A stretch of DNA of 64,000 nucleotides from Sphingomonas panni (GTDB lineage: Bacteria; Pseudomonadota; Alphaproteobacteria; Sphingomonadales; Sphingomonadaceae): assembly GCF_022664435.1 (NCBI RefSeq), contig NZ_JAKREU010000003.1:186001-250000 (forward strand), read 5' to 3'. The notes beneath the pieces were generated by a model. That model searched no databases and was not told where the DNA came from. It saw only the letters and a list, made by a program, of their open reading frames with translations. The position numbers and the translations under genes are program-made. Shown here in pieces: positions 1 to 8,391 of this stretch. Within the stretch, counting starts at the first letter, position 1, and each line of letters opens with the position of its first letter.

Positions 1-94
1 TCTGCTGCTGGTGACGGCGGGGAACATCGTCGGCGGGTCGCTGGTCGCGATCACCTTGGCAGCGGGGCACCGGGTGCTGACGAAGGCACAGTAG
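1..94 (+). CDS. C-terminal fragment of a formate/nitrite transporter-like protein
   Basis: The window opens inside a reading frame (codons in phase with position 2) that ends at the TAG at 92-94. Only about 30 residues are visible: a hydrophobic stretch containing GNIVGGSLVAI, followed by a short basic tail. The GNIVGG-type motif in the last membrane helix is typical of the formate/nitrite transporter (FNT) family of pentameric anion channels. Because only the last helix is seen, the assignment is tentative and the substrate cannot be inferred. Confidence 0.45.
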   Translation, partial: LLLVTAGNIVGGSLVAITLAAGHRVLTKAQ

Positions 95-571
95 CGCGCG
101 CGATCGAAGCGTCGTCTTGGCGAAGACTGGTCTTCCTGTGAAAGCACGGAACAGGAACCGCCTTATAACCCAGCCTGCGCTGAGGCGTCATTTGCGGGAA
201 GCAGGGCAAACCAGACATCCCCGAATATGAAAGAGGCCGCCGGGGTCTCTCGACGCCCGACGACCTCAAGCATGGTCAGCGGCCGGAAGCTCCAGCCCGG
301 GAGACCATGCGAGCCGCTCTATTCCCGGCCACGGCGTTGACTGGGGGAGGATACCCCCCGCACGCGGCACGGGACGTTAGCGGCGCGTCTCCCGAACGAA
401 CTGAACCGACCCCATTGCTGAACCATGAGACATCGGATCACCTCCTTTCGCTAGTTAAAGCCGTTACGCACCGACCGGTGCGCACCCGCAACGTGGGGCA
501 TCCGGCGATCACGTACAAGACTTGTAATCCGTACGGTTCCGGCCATACTTCGCGCCCCTGACCGCGGGGAA
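95..571. other. Intergenic region with short minus-strand ORFs, no conventional gene
   Basis: This 477-bp stretch lies between the FNT-like gene end and the convergent lipoprotein gene. I see no long protein-like frame on either strand. On the minus strand there is a chain of very short open frames (451-546, 31 codons; 377-433, 18 codons; 163-273, 36 codons). The 18-codon frame has an unusually perfect ribosome-binding site and is listed separately. The plus strand at 434-448 reads the same as the 3' end of 16S rRNA, which is the same fact seen from the other strand. Confidence 0.5.
377..433 (-). CDS. Possible 18-residue leader peptide or small protein with extended Shine-Dalgarno
   Basis: On the minus strand an ATG at 433 is preceded by AAAGGAGGTGATCC, complementary over about 13 bases to the 3' tail of 16S rRNA, with about seven bases between the GGAGG core and the ATG. 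The frame encodes MSHGSAMGSVQFVRETRR and ends in TAA. Such an ideal initiation site on so short a frame suggests a translated leader or microprotein rather than chance. I do not recognise the peptide. It follows the lipoprotein pair on the same strand by about 140 bases, so it could be cotranscribed or independent. Confidence 0.35.
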   Translation of the reverse strand: MSHGSAMGSVQFVRETRR

Positions 572-1093
572 TCAGCGCCCCGCCGGTCGGCAGCCGCGCA
601 CCACCCTGCCGATGGCGGGATCGCCCGGAATGCGCAGGATCGGCCCCTTGCCCGCCGCCACCCCGATAACATCCGCCCGCATCAGCGCGTCGAGAAACGT
701 CTGTCCGGTCGTTACCGGCGTTTCCAGCGCGCCATCGACCACCTGCGCCGGGAAGGTCGCGGCGGCATCGTCGGTGAACAACGCGATCGTCGCCCCGTCC
801 GCCACGTCGCGCGACACCAGGATGCGGCGGGCCGGGCGGTCGCACCGAAGGGCAAAGGCAATCCGCCCGTCGGCGGTGTAGCGCGCGGCGTCGCGCGTTG
901 CCGACCAGCTACCGGCCAGCGGCACCGCTCCGTCAAGTTCGGGCGTCGGCAACTGTCCGGGCTTTCGCGGGCGGGGCGACGGCGCCGGGGTTGGCGATGG
1001 TGCAGGACTGGCCGTTGGCACCGGAGCGGGTGGCGGCGGTTCGCTCGAACAGCTCGCCAACGCCAGCAGCACGACCGGCACCCGCCCCCGCAT
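572..1093 (-). CDS. Putative lipoprotein (paralogue of the upstream gene)
   Basis: This encodes a 173-residue protein starting MRGRVPVVLLALASC. The lipobox LASC predicts lipidation near residue 15. A Pro/Ala-rich linker follows, then a C-terminal globular domain of about 110 residues. That domain shares a pattern with the product of the gene just upstream: a Trp near the start, a Cys-Asp-Arg in the middle, a Leu-Asp-Ala motif and a final Cys near the C-terminus. The start was chosen because its ATG overlaps the upstream stop as TGATG, implying translational coupling. Function is unknown; an envelope location is inferred from the lipobox. Confidence 0.7.
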   Translation of the reverse strand: MRGRVPVVLLALASCSSEPPPPAPVPTASPAPSPTPAPSPRPRKPGQLPTPELDGAVPLAGSWSATRDAARYTADGRIAFALRCDRPARRILVSRDVADGATIALFTDDAAATFPAQVVDGALETPVTTGQTFLDALMRADVIGVAAGKGPILRIPGDPAIGRVVRGCRPAGR

Positions 1094-1617
1094 CAGCGGC
1101 GACAATCCTCTGTCACGCGCAGCACTTCGGCCCAGGCGGGCAGGACCAGCCGGCCGACCGGAGCGCCCTCGACCACGAACCGCCCCCGGCTGAACCCGAT
1201 CGCATCCAGCAGCCGGTCGCTGGCGGCAAGCGAAACGCCGACCCCGCCGGCCAGCGGCTGAACGTTCAGCGTCCTCTGCGTGCTGGTCGTACGGATGGTA
1301 ACGCCGCCGGCGGTCGGCCGCGGGGTGGCGAAGGTCATCGTGACTTGTCCGGCGGCGCGGTCACAGGTCAGCGTCGCCACCGGCGCAGCGCCGCGCGCAC
1401 CATAGGTCGCCATCGATCCGCCGCCCAGGCCACGATATTGCCAGTCCCCCGGCGTGCGCGGCAGGTCGCGCCAGTCGGCAACCGGTGCCACCGGTGTCGG
1501 GCGGACCGGCGCCGGCGGCTGGACGGGGGCCGGCACCTCTTCGGTCGCGGGCGGCGCACCGGGCGGTACGCACCCGGCCAGCAGGACGACGGCGGCGAGG
1601 GGGAACAGAATACGCAT
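1093..1617 (-). CDS. Putative lipoprotein, first gene of a tandem paralogous pair
   Basis: This 174-residue protein begins MRILFPLAAVVLLAGC with a clear lipobox (LAGC). A Pro-rich tether follows, then a domain with the same Trp/Cys-Asp-Arg/Leu-Asp-Ala/C-terminal Cys pattern as the downstream gene; the two look like products of a tandem duplication. The frame is open further upstream, but that extension is translated from a REP-like repeat, so the ATG at 1617 directly before the signal peptide was preferred. The paired Cys residues could form a disulfide in the periplasm. No function is recognised. Confidence 0.7.
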   Translation of the reverse strand: MRILFPLAAVVLLAGCVPPGAPPATEEVPAPVQPPAPVRPTPVAPVADWRDLPRTPGDWQYRGLGGGSMATYGARGAAPVATLTCDRAAGQVTMTFATPRPTAGGVTIRTTSTQRTLNVQPLAGGVGVSLAASDRLLDAIGFSRGRFVVEGAPVGRLVLPAWAEVLRVTEDCRR

Positions 1618-1687
1618 GGCGCCCTTATGGGCGATGCGGACGGTAGCCTCAACCGGGGACGGGGCCAAATGCCTTCCATCACCCCCC

Positions 1688-1783
1688 GTCATTCCGGCGG
1701 AAGCCGGAATCCACGGATGGGGTGCCGTCGCGATGGAGCCGACCGCATCCGACAAAATGGATCCCGGCCTTCGCCGGGATGAC
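1688..1783. repeat. REP-like inverted repeat pair
   Basis: Two facing copies of a REP-like unit occur here: GTCATTCCGGCGGAAGCCGGAATC at 1688 onward in one orientation, and its counterpart around 1754-1783 in the other. Each unit is itself a hairpin and together they form a larger cruciform. Related units recur at 4186, 6899, 11984, 18104, 43036, 63806 and 63931. This one separates uvrB from the lipoprotein pair and may limit transcription between them. Confidence 0.8.
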
Positions 1784-1829
1784 GAAAGTCGGTCCAATCC
1801 TACGGCGGCAGGATTGGCGAAATGGCCCG

Positions 1830-4034
1830 CTACCGCCCGCGCCCGCCGCCGCCGGCCATCCGCATCGCCTTCTGCTTGCCATAGCGCGTCTTGCGCGTCC
1901 CCGGCTTGCCCTCGTTCGACCGGCCCATGATCGGTGCCTTGTGCTCGCTCGCCGGCAGGCCAAGTTCCTCATTCTCCAGCGACCGGATCTCGTCGCGCAG
2001 CCGCCCGGCGGTTTCGAACTCCAGATTCGCCGCCGCCTCGCGCATCTGCTTTTCGAGGCTTTCGATGTACGAGCGCAGGTTGTGGCCGACCATGTGGCGC
2101 GGTCCGTCCTCGTCGATCTCGACGGTCACCTGATCGCGCGAGGCGACGTCGGCGATGATGTCGCCGATCTGGCGCTTGATCGTCGTCGGGGTGATGCCGT
2201 GCGCCTCGTTATAGGCGCGCTGCTTTTCGCGGCGGCGGTCGGTTTCAGCGATGGCGCGCTCCATGCTGCCGGTCATCCGGTCGGCATAGAGGATCACCCG
2301 CCCGTCGACGTTGCGCGCCGCGCGGCCGATCGTCTGGATCAGCGAGGTTTCGGAGCGGAGGAACCCTTCCTTGTCGGCGTCGAGGATCGCGACCAGCCCG
2401 CATTCGGGAATGTCCAACCCTTCGCGCAACAGGTTGATGCCGACCAGCACGTCGTACACCCCCATGCGCAGGTCCCGGATCAGTTCGATCCGCTCCAGCG
2501 TCTCGACGTCCGAGTGCATGTAGCGGACCTTGAGGCCGGCTTCGTGCATGAACTCGGTCAGATCCTCGGCCATGCGCTTGGTCAGCGTGGTGACCAGCGT
2601 GCGATAGCCGTTCTTCGCCGTCTCCTTCGCCTCATGGATCAGGTCGTCGACCTGTTCCTCGACCGGCCGGATCGTGATCGGCGGATCGATCAGCCCCGTC
2701 GGGCGGATGACCTGTTCGCTGAACACGCCGCCGGTCTGCTCCATCTCCCAAGTGCCCGGCGTCGCGGACACGCACACCGTCTGCGGCCGCATCGCGTCCC
2801 ATTCGTTGAAGCGCAGCGGCCGGTTGTCGATCGCGCTGGGCAGGCGAAAGCCATACTCGGCCAGCGTGATCTTGCGCCGATGGTCGCCGCGCGACATGCC
2901 GTTGATCTGGCCGATCGTCTGGTGGCTTTCGTCGACGAACAGCAGTGCGTTTTCGGGCAGATATTCGAACAGCGTGGGCGGCGGTTCGCCGGGCAGGCGA
3001 CCGGTCAGGAAGCGGCTGTAATTCTCGATCCCCGCACACGAACCGGTGGCGGCGATCATTTCCAAGTCGAAATTGGTGCGTTGCTCCAGCCGCTGTGCCT
3101 CCAGCAGCTTGCCCTCCATCACCAGTTCCTTGAGCCGCTCGGCCAGCTCATGCTTGATCGCCTCGCCCGCCTGTTTCAGCGTCGGCCCCGGCGTCACATA
3201 GTGCGAGTTCGCATAGACGCGGATCGAGTTGAGATTCGCGATCTTCTTGCCCGTCAGCGGGTCGAACTCGGTGATCTCCTCGATATCGTCCCCGAAAAAG
3301 GTGATCCGCCACGCGCTGTCCTCGTAATGCGACGGGAAGAGTTCGAGGCTGTCGCCGCGGACGCGGAAATTGCCGCGCTGGAACGCGGCATCGTTGCGCT
3401 TGTACTGCAGCGCGACCAGCTTGCGCACGATCTCGCGCTGGTCGACGACATCGCCCTTCTTCAAATCGAAGATCATCGCCGAATAGGTTTCGACCGATCC
3501 GATACCGTAGAGGCACGACACCGACGCGACGATGATGACGTCATCGCGCTCGAGCAGCGACCGGGTAGCCGAATGCCGCATCCGGTCGATCGCCTCGTTG
3601 GTCGAGCTTTCCTTCTCGATATAGGTGTCCGACCGCGGCACATAGGCTTCGGGCTGATAATAGTCGTAATAGCTGACGAAATATTCGACGGCATTGTCAG
3701 GAAAGAACGACTTCATTTCCCCGTAGAGCTGCGCGGCGAGAATCTTGTTGGGCGCGAGGATCAGCGCGGGGCGCTGCAGCTCCTCGATCGTCTTGGCCAT
3801 GGTGAAGGTCTTGCCCGAGCCGGTGACGCCCAGCAGCACCTGATCCTTCTCCCCCGCCTTGGCTGCCGCGACCAGTTCGGCAATCGCGGTCGGCTGGTCG
3901 CCGGCGGGTTCATAGTCGGACTTGATGACGAAGCGTTTTCCCGCATCCACCTTCGCCGGACGCGCCGGGCGGTGGGGGATGAAGGTCTGCCCGGTTTCCG
4001 GTTCGGACAGGTCGGTGCGGATCATGATCGCCAT
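1830..4034 (-). CDS. uvrB: UvrABC system protein B (excinuclease subunit)
   Basis: UvrB is the damage-verifying helicase-like subunit of nucleotide excision repair and loads UvrC. The 734-residue product has the UvrB hallmark [17 protein letters not shown], then Walker [11 protein letters not shown], the beta-hairpin region [16 protein letters not shown]-type motif VDESHQT, helicase motif [11 protein letters not shown], and a C-terminal UVR domain (about residues 670-705) that contacts UvrC. A basic tail ends the protein. The frame is open far upstream, but that part is not UvrB-like. I chose the ATG at 4034 (MAIMIRTDL); 4025 is an equally possible start because no strong ribosome-binding site separates them. 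Confidence 0.97.
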   Translation of the reverse strand: MAIMIRTDLSEPETGQTFIPHRPARPAKVDAGKRFVIKSDYEPAGDQPTAIAELVAAAKAGEKDQVLLGVTGSGKTFTMAKTIEELQRPALILAPNKILAAQLYGEMKSFFPDNAVEYFVSYYDYYQPEAYVPRSDTYIEKESSTNEAIDRMRHSATRSLLERDDVIIVASVSCLYGIGSVETYSAMIFDLKKGDVVDQREIVRKLVALQYKRNDAAFQRGNFRVRGDSLELFPSHYEDSAWRITFFGDDIEEITEFDPLTGKKIANLNSIRVYANSHYVTPGPTLKQAGEAIKHELAERLKELVMEGKLLEAQRLEQRTNFDLEMIAATGSCAGIENYSRFLTGRLPGEPPPTLFEYLPENALLFVDESHQTIGQINGMSRGDHRRKITLAEYGFRLPSAIDNRPLRFNEWDAMRPQTVCVSATPGTWEMEQTGGVFSEQVIRPTGLIDPPITIRPVEEQVDDLIHEAKETAKNGYRTLVTTLTKRMAEDLTEFMHEAGLKVRYMHSDVETLERIELIRDLRMGVYDVLVGINLLREGLDIPECGLVAILDADKEGFLRSETSLIQTIGRAARNVDGRVILYADRMTGSMERAIAETDRRREKQRAYNEAHGITPTTIKRQIGDIIADVASRDQVTVEIDEDGPRHMVGHNLRSYIESLEKQMREAAANLEFETAGRLRDEIRSLENEELGLPASEHKAPIMGRSNEGKPGTRKTRYGKQKAMRMAGGGGRGR

Positions 4035-4185
4035 GCGTCGGAATATGGGTGACGCGGAACGGGACGGCAACATTCGGAGCGGGCGGATTCGTGATTCACG
4101 CCAAGTTCGCGAAGAAGAAGGAATTGGCTCGCGCGGAGGCGCGGAGCGGTTGCGTGACCGACCAACACCCGAATCGGCCACAAAC

Positions 4186-4266
4186 GTCACCCTAGCGAAG
4201 GCTGGGGTCTCCCGGTAGTAGAGCGCGCGCCTCGTCGCGGGAGATGCCAGCCTTCGCTGGCATGAC
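4186..4266. repeat. REP-like inverted repeat between uvrB and the amidohydrolase gene
   Basis: Two diverged halves face each other: GTCACCCTAGCGAAGGCTGG at 4186 and CCAGCCTTCGCTGGCATGAC ending at 4266. They match the REP-like family by their AGCGAAGGCTGG core and the GTCAC/GTGAC-type ends. The remainder of the 370-bp intergenic gap shows no gene; promoters for the divergent uvrB and amidohydrolase genes must lie in it, but I could not place them. Confidence 0.75.
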
Positions 4267-4404
4267 GGGATCCGGGGGCCTGAGGGGTAGAGTGACGCTC
4301 CTGCGCACGGACCTCCTCCGCGTCCCCGCGCCTTCGCGTAAACCAAATCCCCCTCGACACCCGCCCCGAACCCGATAGCTTGGCCCCCAAAGGGGACCCA
4401 TGAC

Positions 4405-5733
4405 ATGCGCACACTGATCGCCACCGCCGCCTGCCTGCTGGCCGCCACGCCCGCCATCGCCGAACCCGATTGGGCACCCGCCGTCCGCGCGGACTACAGC
4501 GCGTCGCTGGGGAGCATGTGGGACTGGTTCCATCGCAATCCGGAACTGTCGTTCAAGGAGGTGAAGACCGCCGATCGCATGGCGACCGAGTTGCGCAAGG
4601 TGCAGGGAATGCAGGTCACCACCGGCGTCGGCGGCACCGGCGTGGTCGGCGTGCTGAAGAACGGGGCAGGTCCGACCGTACTGGTCCGCGCCGACATGGA
4701 CGGCCTGCCGGTCGAGGAGAAATCGGGCCTGGCCAATGCCAGCAAGGTGCGGCAGGTCGGCGTCGACGGGGTCGAGGCACCGGTAATGCACGCCTGCGGC
4801 CATGACACGCACATCACGTCGATGGTCGGCACCGCCCGCCGGCTGGCGGCGCTGAAGGACCGCTGGAAGGGAACGATCGTCTTCATCGTCCAGCCCGCCG
4901 AGGAACGCGTCGGCGGCGCGAAAGCGATGGTCGCCGACGGTCTCTACAGCCGTTTCCCCAAGCCCGACTATGCCTTGGCCTTCCACGTCGCCGCCGGGCT
5001 GCCCGCCGGCATGGTATCCGCGTCGGAGGGCATCCAATATTCGTCGTCGGACTCGGTCGACATCGACGTGCCGGGCATCGGCGCACACGGCGCCAGCCCG
5101 CATGCCGGCAAGGACCCAATCTATATGGCGTCGCAGCTGGTGATCGCGCTGCAGGGACTTATCAGCCGCGAACGCCAGCCGCTCGCCCCCGGCGTCATCA
5201 CCGTCGGCTCGTTCCACGCCGGGCTGAAACACAATATCATCAGCGACATGGCGAAGCTGCAGGTAACCGTCCGCGCCAATGACGAAGCGACGCGCAAGCA
5301 GCTGCTCGACGGCATCCAGCGCGTGACCACCGGCATCGGCACGCTGAACGGGATGCCGGCCGACAGGATGCCGACCGCGAAAGTGATCGAGGGCACGCCG
5401 ACCACGATCAACGACGGCCCGCTCGCCCGTCGCCTGAACGCCGTGATGGCGACGACGCTGGGGGCGAAGAATGTCGTGCCGTTCGAACAAACCGGCATGG
5501 GCGCGGAGGACTTCGCCTATCTGGTCCAGCCGGATTCCAAGGTGAAGGGATATTATTTCGCGGTCGGCGGCACCCCGATGGCGGACATCGTCGCGGCGAA
5601 GAATGGCGGGCCTGCGATCCCATCGCACCATTCGCCACTGTTCAAGATCGCGCCGGAGCCGGCGATTGTGACCGGCACGATCGCGATGACCGCAGCGGTG
5701 CTGGATTTGCTGGGGCCGCAAAAGGCGGGGTGA
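4405..5733 (+). CDS. Secreted M20-family amidohydrolase / metallopeptidase
   Basis: The 442-residue product begins with a signal peptide ending near ATPAIA, so it is probably periplasmic. The M20D pattern is present: RADMDGLPV, the metal-binding [12 protein letters not shown] followed by a lid/dimerisation domain, and a late metal ligand in the region GAEDFAYL. Members hydrolyse N-acyl amino acids, hippurate or short peptides using two zinc ions; the exact substrate is not visible. The ATG at 4405 directly precedes the signal peptide. A conserved palindromic repeat follows the stop codon and may serve as a transcription barrier against the convergent glutaminase gene. Confidence 0.88.
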   Translation: MRTLIATAACLLAATPAIAEPDWAPAVRADYSASLGSMWDWFHRNPELSFKEVKTADRMATELRKVQGMQVTTGVGGTGVVGVLKNGAGPTVLVRADMDGLPVEEKSGLANASKVRQVGVDGVEAPVMHACGHDTHITSMVGTARRLAALKDRWKGTIVFIVQPAEERVGGAKAMVADGLYSRFPKPDYALAFHVAAGLPAGMVSASEGIQYSSSDSVDIDVPGIGAHGASPHAGKDPIYMASQLVIALQGLISRERQPLAPGVITVGSFHAGLKHNIISDMAKLQVTVRANDEATRKQLLDGIQRVTTGIGTLNGMPADRMPTAKVIEGTPTTINDGPLARRLNAVMATTLGAKNVVPFEQTGMGAEDFAYLVQPDSKVKGYYFAVGGTPMADIVAAKNGGPAIPSHHSPLFKIAPEPAIVTGTIAMTAAVLDLLGPQKAG

Positions 5734-5750
5734 CGCCCTCTCCTCACCCA

Positions 5751-5875
5751 CCCCGTTTGGTTCGAGCAGCTTCGAGCGAAGTCGAGAAGCGTCTGTCGAG
5801 AACCCTGACTTTGGGGCACCCCCTTCTCGACTACGGTTCTCGACAGGCTCGAACCTGCGCTCGAAGCAAACGGGG
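5751..5875. repeat. Long palindromic repeat, family A copy 1
   Basis: This is a roughly 125-bp imperfect palindrome, from CCCCGTTTGGTTCGAGCAGC to GCTCGAAGCAAACGGGG, with internal arms around CTTCGAGCGAAGTCGAGAAG and GTTCTCGACAGGCTCGAACC. Three further copies lie at 8241-8360, 61903-61999 and 63613-63737. This copy sits between two convergent genes. It could fold as a large hairpin and end transcription from both sides. Confidence 0.9.
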
Positions 5876-5923
5876 TGTGGGGTTGGGGGCGGGACGGGAG
5901 GGTAAGGGAGGCGGAAAGCCCCT

Positions 5924-6841
5924 CTACCCGAACACCGACCAATCCGCCTTGTCCGCCAGCAACTCCAGCGCCCGGACCCCCAGAATCGAATTCCCCTGCT
6001 TGTCGAGATTGTTCGACCACACCGCGATCGACGCGACCTGCGGCACGATGGCGAGGATACCGCCACCCACCCCGCTCTTGGCCGGCAAGCCCACCCGATA
6101 CGCAAAGTCGCCCGAACCGTCATATTGGCCGCTGGTCGTCATCAGCGACAGCAAGCGCCGCGTCCGCTTCGCCCGTTTGTCGTCCTCGGCATCGCCGGTC
6201 CGCGCGGTGCGGGTCAGGAACAGCCCGGCCTTCGCCAGCGACTGGGCGCTCAACTCGATCGCGCATTGATGGACATAGGCTTCCATCACCTCGTCGATAT
6301 CGCTGTGCAGATTGCCGTGATGCTTGGCAAAGCTCATCATCGCGCGGTTCAGGTCGCCGCCCTTGCGCCCGCTTTCCAGCACGTCGTCGTTCAGGATGAC
6401 CTCGCTCAGCCCCGCCTGCGCCCGCACGAACTCGACCACCGCCCGCGCCGATGCATCGTCGCCCTTATGCTCGACCAATATGTCGCACACGACCAGCGCG
6501 CCGGCGTTGATGAACGGGTTGCGCGGCACGCCCTTGTTGCGTTCGAGGTCGACGATCGAATTGAACGGATCGCCCGAGGGTTCCCGCCCCACCCGCTTGA
6601 ACACCTTGTCGCCGCACGCCTCCAGCGCCAGTTCGAGCGCGAAGACCTTCGAAATGCTCTGGATCGGGAAGCGGATATGCGAATAGCCGCCATGATGCAC
6701 CTGCCCGTCGGCGGTCGCGACCGTCATGCCGAACCAGTCGGGCGAATAGGCGAGGCCCGCCTCCGCCGCCGCCTCAATCTCGGCGGCATTGGCGGTGATC
6801 TCCTCCGTTACCTCGGCAACGATGCGGGCGAGGTCGGTCAT
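5924..6841 (-). CDS. glsA: Glutaminase A
   Basis: GlsA hydrolyses glutamine to glutamate and ammonia in the cytoplasm. The 305-residue length matches the family. Motifs of the serine-dependent beta-lactamase-like fold are visible: PIQSISKVF with the catalytic Ser and the S-x-x-K lysine, GREPSGDPFNS, NPFINAGA, and GVGGGI near the C-terminus. The start at 6841 follows a good ribosome-binding site (AAGGAAA about six bases upstream). The open frame runs further upstream only through a REP-like element. The gene is monocistronic, flanked by repeats on both sides. Confidence 0.95.
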   Translation of the reverse strand: MTDLARIVAEVTEEITANAAEIEAAAEAGLAYSPDWFGMTVATADGQVHHGGYSHIRFPIQSISKVFALELALEACGDKVFKRVGREPSGDPFNSIVDLERNKGVPRNPFINAGALVVCDILVEHKGDDASARAVVEFVRAQAGLSEVILNDDVLESGRKGGDLNRAMMSFAKHHGNLHSDIDEVMEAYVHQCAIELSAQSLAKAGLFLTRTARTGDAEDDKRAKRTRRLLSLMTTSGQYDGSGDFAYRVGLPAKSGVGGGILAIVPQVASIAVWSNNLDKQGNSILGVRALELLADKADWSVFG

Positions 6842-6898
6842 AGTGTTTCCTTGTTGCGATACAGACGAAGGGTAGCATGCGCTCCTGCCAAAGGCGAA

Positions 6899-6980
6899 CC
6901 GTACCCCCACGGAGGCGGGGGTCCACAGCCACCGAAGGCAGCGCCTGCGACCCTGGATCCCCACCTGCGCGGGGATACGG
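6899..6980. repeat. REP-like inverted repeat between glsA and gspF
   Basis: Two facing hairpin units occur here, CCGTACCCCCACGGAGGCGG at 6899 and the counterpart ending CCCACCTGCGCGGGGATACGG at 6980, separated by an unrelated spacer. It is the GTACCCCC-type variant of the REP-like family, also seen at 43036-43120. It lies directly after the gspF stop codon and in the promoter-side region of glsA. Confidence 0.8.
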
Positions 6981-6983
6981 TCG

Positions 6984-8210
6984 CTAGATCGTGACCAGAT
7001 TGTTCAGGTTGATGATCGGCAGCAGGATCGCCAGCACCATCATCAGCACCAGCCCGCCCATCAGCAGCAGGACCATCGGTTCGACCAGCGCGACCAGTGT
7101 CGCGACCAGTGCGTCGAGTTCGCGCTCCAGTTCCCCCGACGCGCGGTCGAGCGCGGGGGCCAGCCGACCCGACGTCTCGCCCGAAGCGACGATCGCGACC
7201 AGCATCGACGGAAATATCTCCGCCTCCGCCATCGCCGCGCGCAACGACAACCCTTCGCGCACCCGCGCCGCGACGGTCAGCGCCTTGTCGCGCACGAAGC
7301 GATTGGGGGTGACGGCGGCGGCGGCGTGCAGCGCCTCGACCAGCGGCACCGCGCTGCCGACCAGCGTCGCGAGGCTGCCGGCGAAACGCGCAGCATTATG
7401 CTGGCGGCTGAACCGACGAAACGGCGCCCGCGTCGCCAGCCGCCGGTCGACCCGCAACCGGTTAGTCGGCACCCGCAACCACCGCGCCCCGACTAGGAAC
7501 AGCACCAGCCCGCCGACCGCGACATACAGCCCGTAGTTCTGGATGAACGCCGACAGCGCGATCAGCGCCCGCGTGAGGAACGGCAACTCCGCCCCGCGCG
7601 ACACGAACACGCGGACGATATCGGGCACGACATAGACCATCAGCAGCACCATCATGCCGAAGCTGACGGTGGCCAACAGTGCCGGGTACAGCAGCGCCAG
7701 CTGCATCTTCTGCCCATTGGCCTGCCGCGTCTCGACGAAATTGGCGAGGTGATTGAGGACGTCGGGCAACCGCCCCGACTGTTCGCCCGCCGCCACCGAC
7801 GCGCGGTAGAATTCGGGAAAGGCCTTTGGATGCCGCGCCAGCCCCTGCGCGAAGCTGCGCCCGTCGAGGATCGCGGCACGCACGTCCAGCAGCAGCGCGT
7901 TGACCGCGGCATTGTCCGCCTGGCCCGCGACGATCCGCAGCGATTCCTCGATCGAAATATCGGAGCCGACCAGCGTCGCGATCTGGCGGGTCATGGTCGC
8001 CAGCGCCTTGGCCGACACGCCCCGCCGGAACAGCCGGGGGAGATGGATGCTGCCGAGCTTCGGGCCTTTCTCGGCGGCTTCCTCGACCGACAGCGGGAGC
8101 TCGCCGCGTTCGCGGAGGAGCGCGCGGGCGGCGGCCGGGCTAGAGGCCTCGATCACGCCCTTCACGGTCGCGCCGGTGCGGGAAGCTGCGCGATAGGCGT
8201 AGGCGGTCAT
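6984..8210 (-). CDS. gspF: Type II secretion inner-membrane platform protein GspF
   Basis: GspF is the polytopic core of the T2SS assembly platform and contacts the ATPase GspE. The 408-residue protein has the N-terminal YAYRAASRTGATVKGVIEA segment typical of GspF/PilC, two homologous cytoplasmic helical domains (about residues 70-190 and 270-390), and three membrane segments, the last one in VEPMVLLLMGGLVLMMVLAILLP. It is the last gene of gspL-M-E-F on the minus strand. A family A palindrome occupies most of the 181-bp gap from gspE, which is unusual inside an operon. The start at MTAYAY was chosen because upstream residues come from the repeat. Confidence 0.94.
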   Translation of the reverse strand: MTAYAYRAASRTGATVKGVIEASSPAAARALLRERGELPLSVEEAAEKGPKLGSIHLPRLFRRGVSAKALATMTRQIATLVGSDISIEESLRIVAGQADNAAVNALLLDVRAAILDGRSFAQGLARHPKAFPEFYRASVAAGEQSGRLPDVLNHLANFVETRQANGQKMQLALLYPALLATVSFGMMVLLMVYVVPDIVRVFVSRGAELPFLTRALIALSAFIQNYGLYVAVGGLVLFLVGARWLRVPTNRLRVDRRLATRAPFRRFSRQHNAARFAGSLATLVGSAVPLVEALHAAAAVTPNRFVRDKALTVAARVREGLSLRAAMAEAEIFPSMLVAIVASGETSGRLAPALDRASGELERELDALVATLVALVEPMVLLLMGGLVLMMVLAILLPIINLNNLVTI

Positions 8211-8240
8211 GGAAGCCCCCGCCCCATCCCCACCCGAAAT

Positions 8241-8360
8241 CCGTTTGGTTCGAGCAGCTTCGAGCTTGTCGAGAAGCGTCCGTCGAGAACGCCTGCCCAG
8301 CGGAACCCCGTTCTCGATACGCGCTCTCGACAAGCTCGATCGCTACTCGAACCAAACGGA
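8241..8360. repeat. Long palindromic repeat, family A copy 2 (inside the gsp operon)
   Basis: This copy of the family A palindrome runs from CCGTTTGGTTCGAGCAGC to CGCTACTCGAACCAAACGG. Its interior (CGAGAACGCCTGCCCAGCGG) differs from copy 1, so only the arms are conserved. It lies between gspE and gspF, two genes that must be co-expressed. A stable hairpin here could lower gspF expression or protect upstream mRNA from 3' exonucleases, as shown for REP elements in enterobacteria; this is inference. Confidence 0.9.
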
Positions 8361-8391
8361 ATTTCTGGGTTGAAGGAAAAGGAGGGCAAAA

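Noticed and set aside
434..448. 3' end of a 16S rRNA gene on the plus strand
   Set aside because: Only about 15 bases match and nothing upstream resembles 16S rRNA. The same bases read on the other strand are better explained as a Shine-Dalgarno sequence.
1722..4052. 776-codon open frame on the plus strand opposite uvrB
   Set aside because: Its translation is rich in Arg, Gln, His and Asp with no domain pattern, and it exactly opposes an unmistakable uvrB. Long antisense frames are common in high-GC genomes.
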